NCBI GenBank assembly: GCA_011634665.1
Contig: WAEK01000006.1
Coordinates: forward strand, 2,231,001 to 2,295,000
From: Mortierella sp. BCC40632
Lineage: Eukaryota; Mortierellomycota; Mortierellomycetes; Mortierellales; Mortierellaceae
Length of the DNA stretch: 64,000 bases
Direction: 5' to 3'
Under the pieces are notes generated by a model, which saw nothing but the letters and a program-made list of their open reading frames with translations, was not told the origin of the DNA and searched no databases. Positions within the stretch are counted from its first letter, which is position 1, and each line of letters starts with the position of its first letter. Shown piece by piece: positions 9,501 through 19,691 of the stretch. Made by a program: the position numbers and the translations under genes.

Positions 9501-10786
9501 CGACTCTGAAAGTAAGTTGAATATCCATCCACATCCAGTTTTGCTTTGGTGAGTTGAACATAAAGCTCTGTAAGACGTTTCATCTCCATGTTGGAATCAC
9601 ACAGTTGAATGTTTTCTGCAATGAAGCGACGACGTCCCTGGATTTGCCACATGAGTGCCTTGATCGATTCAGCAGGCATCTGATCGATCGCTTGACGCAT
9701 CAAGATCATATAAGCCTCCTGTGGAAGTTGTTTCCCGATCTCGTTAATATCAACCGCCACCTGGAGCATCATCTCTAATGCATCTTCTGTCCGGTGAGAG
9801 GCATTGAGAAGTTGAAAGAGTACCACCACATCACCACTTTGCAATAGGTTCAGTGCCTCTGCCTTGACCACTCGATTGTAGGCTCCCATCAACCGAGGAA
9901 CGTCTGCTCGGAGCAGAGTCTGTTGTCGTAGATCTGCCACGATGGATCGCTTCTCACCCAAGCTGAGCTCGGAACCAAGTGCACCATCCTTTGGATAGAA
10001 GGATCGTCTAGGCGTGGTGGAGTGTACATTCCTCCGATTCTTTAGATACCCCAGATCCCTAAGCGCCCTGGATCCTGAGCGTCGTGTTGACCCCGATAAA
10101 GACATGACAAACATTTGGTTCCTTGGAGGTTGGATCGGCTCCGATGATGAGATACAATGCTGGATCGAAGTGGAGGAGGAACCATGACTGGATCGAGAGG
10201 ACGTGGCCATGACTGAAGATTTCTTGCCACGTTGGATATTGTCGACCATAATGCATGGAGGTGAACCCATGAGTGATTGTTGCGAAAGTCCCTCCCTTTG
10301 AGTACAATTCCATAGAGCTTCAGAGGTGGCAGTAGAAGAGTGCGTCGTGTTGTCAGCACAGGCCTTGACAGAAAAGGAACGATGCGCTACAGTGGCATGT
10401 CGATGAGGGTGATGGTGGCAATGAGGGTGGTGCGCAGTTGTCTGGAGTTGTTGTTGGAGAGGAAGACTCTGATGAGTCAAGGTCCTGGATCGTCGAAGTC
10501 CAGATTGACAAGAGTGATTAAAAAAGACACCCCATGATAGATCCGTGGACTGCTGTGACCTTGATGAAGACGAAGACGCGGTAGGCAACGACGGAAGCGA
10601 TGATAGTGACGTTGAGGGGGACGCGATGTTACTACTGGAAGAAAAAGTTCTAGGAGATTGTCCACTGGGTGATGATCTTGCACGAATCCTGCGCCGTGGT
10701 AGTCCAGAGAGATAACGAACAGATCGTGAAGGAATATCCTTTGCTACTGTCAGCACGTTGGCTGCCCGACTTGAGGGATAGGACAT
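6587..10786 (-). CDS. large mitochondrial pentatricopeptide repeat protein
   Basis: Intronless 1399-residue protein. About eleven or twelve 35-residue PPR units run from residue ~525 to ~1000; clear examples are TYSAIIDAHSKAGNLREAQ, TYSNLL-like and TFSSILSLFAARGDGEGA blocks, ITFGTLLSAYARRGDLTQ and ITFTILMDGFRRVGDVDN. An acidic insert (about 870-900) splits the array. A further helical region with PPR-like pieces is at 1040-1100, and the C-terminus is low-complexity and basic. PPR proteins bind organellar RNA in a sequence-specific way. The first ~270 residues are Ser/Arg/His/Gln-rich with almost no acids at first (RSVRYLSGLPRRRIRARSS), as expected for a mitochondrial presequence, though unusually long. 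Likely role: mitochondrial mRNA stability, processing or translation; no named orthologue can be fixed by eye. Confidence 0.88.
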   Translation of the reverse strand: MSYPSSRAANVLTVAKDIPSRSVRYLSGLPRRRIRARSSPSGQSPRTFSSSSNIASPSTSLSSLPSLPTASSSSSRSQQSTDLSWGVFFNHSCQSGLRRSRTLTHQSLPLQQQLQTTAHHPHCHHHPHRHATVAHRSFSVKACADNTTHSSTATSEALWNCTQREGLSQQSLMGSPPCIMVDNIQRGKKSSVMATSSRSSHGSSSTSIQHCISSSEPIQPPRNQMFVMSLSGSTRRSGSRALRDLGYLKNRRNVHSTTPRRSFYPKDGALGSELSLGEKRSIVADLRQQTLLRADVPRLMGAYNRVVKAEALNLLQSGDVVVLFQLLNASHRTEDALEMMLQVAVDINEIGKQLPQEAYMILMRQAIDQMPAESIKALMWQIQGRRRFIAENIQLCDSNMEMKRLTELYVQLTKAKLDVDGYSTYFQSRKDKAESLAKIMAPWIGDEARGGVGPKLIESLLVFMLDRGLYDSVYSTMAQLLREGFQFSHKFYTTSVHRFGREGLFDYMNTTLDRMGRQGLEPLEDTYSAIIDAHSKAGNLREAQQAYQKILDEGLPPIEQTFGPMLEAVGKMGDFQMTRQLVDQMNASGVRSNEYTLSALLQSLSNDPERSTSLFNDLSQQIEPNTVNYNLLIRTFQRHGDLDGAFKVFRSMNEKKVQPDQYTFSSILSLFAARGDGEGAEAFWNEMVSIHRVVPNAHVYSSMIHVYCTMEDMLSAQAVYREMIQVGIMPNEITFGTLLSAYARRGDLTQMLSIYDSMRAEGLRPNSYIYSNLLFGLVKDGDMQAARRLYANMEEDGFGNNVLAQTILMKGYTDRGNMKEALDVYQSMLRSGLVPNFMTYAILMQAYVRRGEKSKGRAVLDKLMSSRGLVLVEGDDSPFIGSDGDDVEPEQDHASALEVDPEAASAMLQAKDGNLSRIGTERKPLRLSARPAPLMLYTPLLDAYAKEGNILAAQEVFNEMRARGLEPNTITFTILMDGFRRVGDVDNVLAIWNQLFDRFKTYWTIEMGRPESMRPSKKPVVEWIQDRLSTKAAKLQRLLQRPVSISLDSLCYSGRVQEAKVLWSELEKLGFEFDSSNWNDYCIALARNGLVLDACQVLQERLLLGDMDDLDFTDRRTMEHARAGDMNPSASGQRPTQGTYKGRGAFEEVPLESIPVEEKVSKRPTTLFYPRPRTFAALADALEQLLVKEGDRRGGLIRNYMLSPMVNDLPSSESSGASTDDASSTASLQKRRLERQKKLIEAKIGTYPNPFKGLDDHHRNVLWSQVRTEYPKVLEALNSGMLVAATSQHAGNWYGGAFTPTDASTDAWGVSDKSGTVEYASSSGSRPEHSSKSSKHVPSPPPLSQNEKPRGPVKKFDGFRQWRLLRAVMKDMERRHLLDDRQSGSQRGGSSPRAPRRLA

Positions 10787-13010
10787 TGAAGGGGGATCCG
10801 ATTACTTGAACTCGTACTGGGAGCCCTTTCTTTCTTTCTTTTTTTTTTTTCTTTTTTCTTTATGGAAACAGGACAATGTTGATCAAGGGTTAGTTGTACT
10901 GAGGCAAGGAAATGATCATGGCTATGAGGAATAGAGACATGTAATGAAAAAGAGGTTGGATGGTTACAGGGGCACGGCACCCACCTGATTTGCTGGGAAA
11001 TCGAGAAATGGAGGGAAATCGGGAAGGGATGCCAGGTAGTTTTAAAAAAGAAATAAGAAAAAGAAAAAGAAAAAAAAAATCCTAGCGTCGTTGTTGTTGT
11101 GTTCTTCTTTTCTTCTTGTGCAGTAAGCCCTGGAAAAGTGATGAATGGTTGACACGGAGAGCCAGACAATGCTCTATCGTTTGCTGAGAGAAGGGAGGAG
11201 GGAGGAGGAGGGGACGACTGTGAACAAACCGACGAACGGAATGAATGACAGGGTGATCTAGGCCCGTCTTAGTTTCGAGTGGTCAGTCCTCGGTGCCTCA
11301 TCCGCGTCTGTGGCTTTTGTTATTCCAGAATTGGGAACTCCTTCACTTTTTTGGTTCAGCACAAAGGGGAGAAGGGTGCCTGGAAAAGGAGGATCCATCG
11401 AACAAGGTGCGATTTTTTAAGGGGCAAACGCTCAAGAAGGGCCATGCAGGTCTCACTCTTCTTTCCCGTCTCCGGCGCATGTCCAAATCAAGTCAGGATA
11501 TCCGATGAAAGACTGAAAACAAAGGTCTCCAGGATGGACGACTAAGATTGCGAGTGGCGCCTAGAGAGCCGCTGAGAGAGAGAGAGAGAGAGAAAGAGAA
11601 TGAGAGTGATAGAGAGAATCTCCAAAGGGTCTCCGCCACCAACTCTCTCCTCTCTCTCTCTCTCTCTTCCTCCGACGGCGCGTCACTATACGTTGTAGCG
11701 CCAAGACTGACCTAGTCTAGGCCAGTCACCTCAGCAAAGCATGCGGAGGCAACAGGCAGAGGATAAAAAAAAAAAAAGAGGTCAGAGGGACGTGCGACAA
11801 ACCCGTGGCAGGGATATGACATTAATAAGGTAGAACGCAAGCAAATGCAAGGACTTCATTCCTCAGACGATTTGGGCTTACTCTGTGGCACACATGTTCA
11901 AGGCATCAAAGCATCGCATTGGCTAAAGTACGTCCCACAAGCCAATGTTACGGTTAGATGATTGTCTTAATAGGAACGCAACAAAAGGAGAAGAAGAAAA
12001 GGCGTGAAGAGATTTCTTGAGTCTTGGCTCCGAATCAGAAAAAGAGCACAATTTGCTGCTTTGTCGTCTTCGGGTCGGATGAGCACTCTTTCTGCAGCCT
12101 TCGGGTTGCAGCATGGCCCGTTCGCTCCACAACCCTTTCTCCGCTCCTTCTCGGGCGGCCCATGCAAGCTCGACGTTGGGGGTGAAGGCGAAAGAGAGAG
12201 AGGAGAAGAGATAGGGGAGTAAAGGATGAAAAGTCAAAAAACGGCACGAGGAGGGACATTGGTCGGTCATCCATTTGCTTTTCCATTGCGCGGTGTAGAG
12301 GAAGAGGGTTTAGGAGCCATGGTTGCGACCTTTGGTACTCTCCAATGGAACGACATCCAGCAGATGACTAGAAAGGAGAAAGCATGTGGTTGCCAAGGCC
12401 AAGAGACGAGCACTAGACTGTTTCTGTCACAGAGTCCTCGGTTGCTTATAGACCAAGTCATTGCCGGGGCGATTGGGCCAGGATAAAGGACAAGGATGTG
12501 AGGTCAAATCCAGTGTAGGGCAAGCATGATGGGCTAGATGAGCTTGTGGATGAATGGTGCTGGAAGACCTGACGGGTAAAAGAAAAAGGATGGCTACTGG
12601 TGGTGGTACTCTGGAATACATCGGACAGGAGCTTTGTCGGAATTGAATGGGCGTACAAAGGTGAGGAGAGGGAGAAGGGGAGCAAAAAAAAAAAAAAAAA
12701 AAAAGGCGCTTTTTTTTCCCCCAACAAGTCGCAAGAGTCGGAGAACACCCTCCACTTGAGCTGGAATCAAATCCACCGCATGGCATTGGGAAATAGCCCG
12801 CTCAAGATTCTTTTTGCTCGTCGGTCTGTAACATACTTCACACGTTACCCCGCTCGGGTTGAACTCTGCTCGCTTTGCTCGAATGGGGCTCGGCCCCTCC
12901 TTGGGGCGGCTGGGGAGGAGGAGTTGTGGAGCGCGGGCAGGCAAGCATGCAGACAGGTCCACTAGCCGAGGACACCGTAAAGTGTGAGCGGTCTCTGTCC
13001 GTCTCCATGG
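10787..13010. other. divergent intergenic region, no supported gene
   Basis: Lies between the PPR gene (minus) and the leader of the acyltransferase (plus). It contains short CT/GA arrays near 11576 and 11650, several A/T homopolymers and open frames that show no family motif. A stretch at 12720-12860 read on the minus strand gives a Cys-containing open frame (GVTCEVCYRPTSKKN) that I cannot place and do not call. Confidence 0.5.
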
Positions 13011-14019
13011 CCCTGCATCAGATCCTCGCCGTTCTCCCCCCTCCCTCGCCCAGACTTTTTTAATTAGCACTCCAAAGTGTTCACTCTCTTTTTTTTTTTT
13101 TTCTTTTCTCTCTTTCTTTCTTTCTTTCCTTCTTTCCACTCCACCGACTCCTCTTCCTTCACTATCCTTGTGCATTGTCGCCCATCACTTCACCACCATC
13201 ACCACTACCACCACCCTGCACCATTGGCACAGAAGTGAATCTGTGCGCCACATCTCGACGTTCTTTTCACCAAGCTGGCTGATCACCCACAGTTCCTGTT
13301 GACTGAGCGTTTGTTCGTCCTTTATTCGCCTGCGACCCATCTCATCTCTCCTCACCTGTCTGCACAGCTAGGACGAAGTATTGGATCGCATTTTCTTTTT
13401 CTTTTTTAGTTCTGTGTTAGAGTAGTGAGAATAGTCGATAGTGCCTTTTTTTCTTTTCTTCCTGTAGATCTGTGTTAAAGATAGAGAGTAGCATTCGCCC
13501 GCTTGGTAAGAGCGCCCCTGTTCCCCCTCCACTGTCCGTTCGTTCACTCTGCTCAGCTCAGCAACCCGTGTGGAGACAGTCGCTCGGGACTTTGTTTCCC
13601 CAACATCCAAAAACCAGACCAGAGAGAAAAGAAAAGGGCGAATTTTCCTCCCCGCCCCTGCTCCTCCTTCTCGCCTTTCTCTCCTCTCTCTCTCTCCTCT
13701 TTCTCTTCTCTCTCTCTCTTTCTCTCTCCTCTCTCTTCTTTTCTTTTTCCCATTCGCCCACTACCAACGACCTCCTACCGCCACCCCCACCACTTCTCTC
13801 CTCCCCTTCTGACCAAAGACACGCGTCGCACGACTCGAAGGAACTGTGCTTGCCCAGGACAACCCTGTCGCCCCAAAACTTTTACTGTGGACAAGAAAGA
13901 AAACAGGCGTTGATCGCTCAACTTTGTTCGGATCAGGACCTGATCCCCCGGATCGTTCCACAGCAGCTGCCAACACTCTTCTCATTCGTTACTCCGTCAA
14001 CTCGACTCACATATACAAA
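13011..14019 (+). promoter_or_regulatory. ATG-free leader/promoter region of the acyltransferase
   Basis: I found no ATG on the plus strand in these 1009 bases; the next one is the acyltransferase start codon. The stretch is pyrimidine-rich (long TTTC and CTCT runs at 13085-13130 and 13675-13750). This fits a long 5' leader scanned from a start near 13.1-13.5 kb, possibly with a leader intron. No clear TATA box was seen. Confidence 0.5.
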
Positions 14020-14676
14020 ATGACCACAGGATCAGGATCAGAATCCGGATCAGGATCGGAAGCTGTCAGTACTGTCGCTTCCACCACCGTCACCTCTTCC
14101 GCTACTACAACTACAACTACCTCTGCTACGACAACTGCCAGCAATGTCCGTGCCACACCCGCTGATTCCACGGCTGCTGTCTCTGCGCCGACATTGGAGT
14201 TGAAGCCTCTCAAGAATGTGATTCCCATCGTTCCTGCACAACAGGTTGATTCTTCATCGTGCCCACCTTCAGGCGAGGCTTCTCCATTGCTTTCATCTCC
14301 GCCCAACGGTGTCATCCCTGCCTCCCATCTCGACAATGACGAAGCCGGTGTCGAGAACATTACGCAAGTGAAAAAAAAAAAAACTTGTATTGCAATGACT
14401 GGATTGTGTATGCAGGAGAAGACATGTGTGGACCTGGAGACTAACCTGGATGCTCCCTCTTATCTTATCTCTCTTCATTTTCTCTCTCTCTCGCTCTCTC
14501 TTTCTGTCTCTTTGTTATTATTTCCTTTCTCTCTCTCTCTCGCTCTGTCCACGAATTGTGTTGTCTGCGCAACAGGAAAAAGCATGCTGGACGGATCCGA
14601 GAAGACCCCGTGGGATTCGTTGTTCAGACGGCTGCGTTCTATCAGGGAACTGTAAGTAGCGATCATCGAGCCTCTC

Positions 14677-14719
<43 letters not shown>

Positions 14720-14944
14720 CTCTCTCACCATTCCGACAGGGACGTCGGAAAACAACACGGACCAGGCATGAAATACCCTTTCGGCATCCCCCTCCACCAA
14801 GCCCAATTTTTTAATTCGATGCAGAGTGACAGCTCCTCCACCATGTGTCTCTATTATTCAATTGTCTTGAACACAAGGGTCTTACTTGGCCACTGGACCC
14901 CTCCCTCTCCCCGACAGACACGCAGGACCAGGACTTGGCTCTTC

Positions 14945-15010
<66 letters not shown>

Positions 15011-15637
15011 AGTGGACCAGTCATCCATCAGTCATTCTCAGCTTATTCCTGTGGGGAAAACAGAAAGAGAGGAACCAGCTGTGCTACTGGCTAGACCTAT
15101 TTGCCCCAGCACTACGACACCTGGACCAATGACAGCCTTGCTGACGTCTTGGCACTTTATTACTTTATGCATACCTGTTTTTTGTATCCCAACCATTAGG
15201 GCTGGAGAAGCTACAGCAATTACGTCGGTGCCCGTATTCTCTACGAAGGGTTCTCTGCCACCTTCAAGGAACGAATTCTTGCGAGTCCTAGAGTCAACCA
15301 GTTGGTCAGGTCCATGGCAAACAAGCAACTTGATGTACTTATCAAACAAAGACAGGATGCCCATGATGCCGAGATGGCCGCCAATGCTGGAAAGAAGAAC
15401 TTTAAACCAAAGAACCGACCAATGCGACCTGAGGAGATTGAGTCCCGTCGTAAGACACTCGAATCGGAGCTCCAGGCGGTAGCAAAGACCAACATTGACA
15501 AGCTTGTCTGTGATATGAACAGTATGAAATTTATCAGGTACGGAGTCTGTATTTTCTTTCTTCTTTTTCTTGTAACTGTCCTTTTTTCCCAAAGCATTCG
15601 TGAGCAGACACTAACAAAAGCCAACTCAATTGGGGAT

Positions 15638-15672
<35 letters not shown>

Positions 15673-18090
15673 CCTAGGTTCTTTGCTTTCCTCATCAACA
15701 ATATCCTGGTTCGCATGTATCACCAGGGTATTCACATCAAAGAATCCGAATTCCTGGAATTGAGACGTGTTGCAGAATACTGTGCTGAGAAAAAGTATTC
15801 GATGGTGATCTTGCCCTGCCACAAGTCCCATATCGACTATCTTGTTATCTCGTACATCTTTTTCCGTCTGGGTCTTGCCCTGCCACACATTGCTGCTGGA
15901 GACAACTTGGACATGCCTGTGGTTGGAAAGGCTCTCAAGGGTGCAGGAGCCTTCTTTATTCGACGTTCTTGGGCCGATGATCAGCTCTATACGAGTATTG
16001 TACACGAGTACGTTCAGGAATTGCTCGAAGGAGGTTACAATATTGAGTGCTTTATCGAAGGCACTCGCAGCAGAACCGGCAAGCTCTTGCCACCAAAGCT
16101 TGGAGGTAAGAAAGAAAAAATAATCAAGAGTGACTCTGAGTCGAACTGTTCTGATGATGGCCAAAGAATGGAGGTTTTTTTTAACCATCATGTTATGTTG
16201 ATTATTTTCATATTTATCGGAGAATAGTGCTCAAGATTATCATGGATGCAATGCACTCGAACCGCGTCAAAGACTGCTATATTGTCCCAATTTCGATCGG
16301 ATATGACAAGGTGATTGAGACAGAGACCTACATCAACGAATTGCTCGGCATTCCAAAGGAAAAGGAGAGTCTTTGGCAAGTCATCACCAATTCTCGACTT
16401 CTCCAACTCAAGATGGGTCGTATCGACGTTCGATTTGCAAAGCCCTATAGTCTCCGCAACTTTATGAACCAGGAGATTGAACGCAGAGAGATTGCTGACC
16501 AGCTCGATCAACCTGACTCGGATGCCAAATCACAACTGTTGAAGGCTTTGGGATACAAGGTTCTGGCTGATATCAATTCAGTCTCGGTCGTGATGCCAAC
16601 GGCGCTCGTAGGAACTGTGGTCCTCACTCTTCGTGGACGTGGTGTTGGCCGTAGTGAGCTCATTCGTCGCGTGGAATGGTTGAAGCGAGAGATTCTGTCC
16701 AAGGGAGGTCGAGTCGCCAACTTTAGTGGCATGGAAACAGGCGAAGTCGTGGATCGAGCCCTTGGTGTACTCAAGGATCTAGTTGCCGCCCAAAAGAATC
16801 TTCTCGAGCCAGTGTTCTATGCTGTGAAGCGATTTGAGTTGTCGTTCTACAGGAACCAATTGATTCATCTGTTTGTGCACGAAGCCATCATTGCGGTGAC
16901 GATGTACACAAGGATCAAGATTGGTGGCGCCAAATCATCGCAGCATATTAGTCAGAAGGATCTGTTAGATGAGGTGACGTTCTTGAGTCGATTGCTCAAG
17001 ACGGATTTCATCTATAACCATGGCGATATCCAGACCAACTTGGAACACACAATGGAATATCTCAAGGTAAGGAAGAGGACAGGAAAGAGTTGTCTTCGAT
17101 GGAAAAGAGGAAAGAAAAGGAGCTTTTATATTTTAAAGAGGTTACTAATATCTTTTTGTTTCTTTGTTTGTCTGTTTCCTTATTGTTACTTATAGCGAGC
17201 CAATGTTATTGAGATTGACAGTGAAGGATATGTGGGTCTTTCAGATGCTGAGCGTGCTATTGGCAGAGAAAACTATGGTAAGAACCCGACCCGTTCTTTT
17301 GTTGCACTATTTGACTCTTTAACAAAAAAGAGGAAGAAAAAAAATGAGAGTAAGTGTGCCTGATCCCTAACCAACGCTCCCTTCTCGGTTTTAGACTTTT
17401 ACTGCTTCTTGCTCTGGCCTTTTGTCGAGACGTACTGGCTTGCAGCAGTATCCCTCTATACCCTTATCCCGCCCACAAGAACTCATCCCAACCAACCCCC
17501 TCAATTTGACGCCAACGGAGAACCACAACTTCATTGGATTGAGGAACGTGTGTTCATGGAAAAGACACAAATGTTTGGCAAGACGCTTTATTACCAGGGT
17601 GACCTCTCCTATTTCGAGTCTGTGAACATGGAAACACTGAAGAATGGATTCAACCGACTTGCGGACCGGGGTATTTTGATGATCAAGAAGCCCACGGGAC
17701 CCAAGGAAAGGACCAAGGTGGCGCTGCATCCCAATTTCATCCCACAAACTGGACCTGATGGTCGGATCGTTACCAGCGGCCCTCTCTGGGACTTTGTAGA
17801 ACGGATTGGAACCTTCCGACGTGAAGGCAAGAACCGCCGTGACAATGCCACTGGTAAGATTTTTTTTTCTGGAAGGAGACATGGGTGGTTCTTTTTTAAG
17901 CTCTCTATCCCACCCCACCCCACCCCTCATTGATCCAGATGTGCTAACTCTCTTTCTCTTTCCTGTCTTTTTAGTTTCTTCTCGAGTCTTGCGATTTGCC
18001 GAGATGGTCGCCAACATGCCAGCACCAGTGAAGGTACCTCCACCCAACCCCGTGCCGAAAGACTGGCAATGGTGCCCCCAAACTTTTTAA
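14020..18090 (+). CDS. PlsB-type glycerol-3-phosphate/DHAP acyltransferase
   Basis: Eight exons: 14020-14363, 14576-14651, 15200-15537, 15678-16105, 16228-17066, 17196-17277, 17395-17853, 17975-18090; 893 residues. Every junction keeps frame; intron 1 must use a GC donor (GCAAGT at 14364). The reaction of this family is transfer of an acyl chain to sn-1 of glycerol 3-phosphate or dihydroxyacetone phosphate, the first step of glycerolipid synthesis. Motifs seen: block I CHKSHIDY with H301 and D306 (HxxxxD), block II GAGAFFIRRSW (341-351), block III CFIEGTRSRTGKL (377-389, binding glycerol phosphate), and the downstream VPISIGYDKVIE block. The N-terminus (1-110) is Ser/Thr low-complexity. PlsB, mitochondrial GPAT and peroxisomal GNPAT share these blocks; I cannot separate them by eye. 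The start at 14020 is the first ATG for a kilobase. Confidence 0.9.
14364..14575 (+). other. GC-AG intron (acyltransferase intron 1)
   Basis: The junction ATTAC|GCAAGTG ... GCAACAG|GAAAAAG gives ...ENIT|KKHAGRIREDPVGFVV and keeps frame. The nearby GT at 14369 would enter a frame that stops after exon 2. The donor is the strong GCAAGT form that GC introns normally need. Confidence 0.75.
14683..15008. repeat. T37 tract and (CT)n array inside intron 2
   Basis: A run of about 37 T at 14683-14719 and a (CT)n array at about 14946-15008, both within the 548-base second intron (14652-15199) of the acyltransferase. Both are pyrimidine on the sense strand. Confidence 0.9.
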
Positions 18091-19315
18091 TGAAAAACAA
18101 ACCAAACAAAAAAAAAAAAAAAGAAACCAACAACAAACGCCAACAACCCCTCCCCTCAACAAACCTGAAAGAAAACGACAGGGGACAACGCGCGAGCTTT
18201 TGGACACAATATTTTTCATGTGTTTATTTTTTTTTTTTTTTTTTTTGAAAGCAATAAGGCTTGGGAAACTCGACTTGTTGAAGAAGAAGAAGAAGAAGAA
18301 GAAGAAGAAGAAACTCTTGTCAAAGAGGGGAGAGGGGGGAAGAGAGAAAGGGAAAGAGAGAGAGAGAAGGAAAGGGGAACTCTGGGCTTCCTTTTTCTTT
18401 CTCTTTCTCTTTCTCTACCTTATCCATTGTCCCCCATTGAGAAAATATCCTTTTAGTTTTCTCCGCATATTTGTGGTTCTGCTGACTGCAATTGAGTTCA
18501 GGTCGAAAGGGCGATAACTCTCTTTTCTTTCTTTCTCTCCTTCTACCTCTCCCTCTACCTCTCTCTCTCTCTCTTCTCCTTCTGGGAAGGCGTGAGAATG
18601 AAGAAGGAGGGCGGAGCGGGAGAGATTGAGAAACCCTGAGCGGGGACGCACTATGGTCGGTGCGTACATGAGAGTTGAAGCGTTGCATGTTGGTTGTTTT
18701 TGGAAAAAAAAAAAAAAAAAGAGACATCAAGAGTGACCGGCTGACTGGACGGAAGGACTCGGATCTTTTTTCTTCTTCTTTAACGAGTACTGGAGAAAGG
18801 ACAATGGCACTCTTCCTTCCTACCATTCTTTACTGACTTTTCTCGCCAAACTACACATTGTATGTGCAACAAGAGCAGGCGGTAGGGAAGAGAGAGAAGG
18901 GACAAAGAGGAAAGGGGACAGGACACAGATGGGCTACAGATGGACAGATCGTCAAGCTGGATCTGCATACAAACAAGAAGGTTATTTCTGTCCAACTGCT
19001 CACCATGTTCTCTTGTGTGCTTGCGTGTATGCGTGTGCGTGTATGTGTAGTGTTCGACGATCGGGCAGGAGACGAGAGGCGGGGGACTGGATGGTTTGTG
19101 TTCGGTTCTAGGCCTCAGAAAAAAAAAAAAAAAAAAAAAAAGGAAAAGGGCTCCTTCTAGAACCTCCCGCTCCCCCTACCATCACCACCAGCTTCGTCTC
19201 TGCCTCTTAATGACTTGCATGCTGCGGCCAAGTGTCTACATTGGGGCAGTTGGAACATGCATGCAGAGATCTTGCTAAGCATTTTGTGCTGCGCCAGCAT
19301 GCTTCCGGATGACTG
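18091..19315. other. intergenic low-complexity DNA
   Basis: 3' flank of the acyltransferase: T18-20 at 18227, (GAA)n at 18277-18312, GA-rich 18340-18375, CT-rich 18535-18575, A18 at 18704 and A23 at 19120. No supported gene. Confidence 0.6.
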
Positions 19316-19691
19316 ATGAATAATCTAGACAGTGATGCTACTCCTTTATCCTCAACCCTCCCCTCCGACGCCAATGTAGAAAACGACTTTGCCAATTTCA
19401 ACTCTCTTACACTTTATTTTGCTTCTTTTATTCGAACAACGATAGAAGGGCGCCCTATCAAGAGCCAGACCACCATCAGGTGACAGCACAGACGAAGAAG
19501 GAGGCCATGTCTATCACGACAATGAAATGACGCGATCCGAGGAAGGACGCCAGGCACAGCGACGGAAAAAATACACCAAAATCACCTCGACCCGACGTGC
19601 AGTGCTGACCATGGGTTTGACCCTGCTCTCTGCCGTGGCCATTATGGGTGTGGTTGGGTACCGGGCCTCGAAGCTTTTGCGTGGTCGATAA
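19316..19691 (+). CDS. small tail-anchored membrane protein, unknown
   Basis: Proposed two exons, 19316-19375 and 19446-19691, 101 residues. Exon 2 is the strong part: a charged segment (STDEEGGHVYHDNEMTRSEE), a basic patch (RRKKYTKITSTRR), one membrane span (AVLTMGLTLLSAVAIMGVVGY) and a short basic end (RASKLLRGR) then TAA. This is the layout of a tail-anchored or inner-membrane small protein. The intron 19376-19445 ends in ACGATAG and begins GTAGAA, a weak donor, and the joined frame is MNNLDSDATPLSS...; two short upstream ATGs lie just before, so the 5' end may differ. No family recognised. Confidence 0.5.

Noticed and set aside
12594..13175. 193-codon minus-strand open frame with CEVC motif
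   Set aside because: Crosses A/T homopolymers, lacks a recognisable domain and has no splice or start support; much of it is low complexity.
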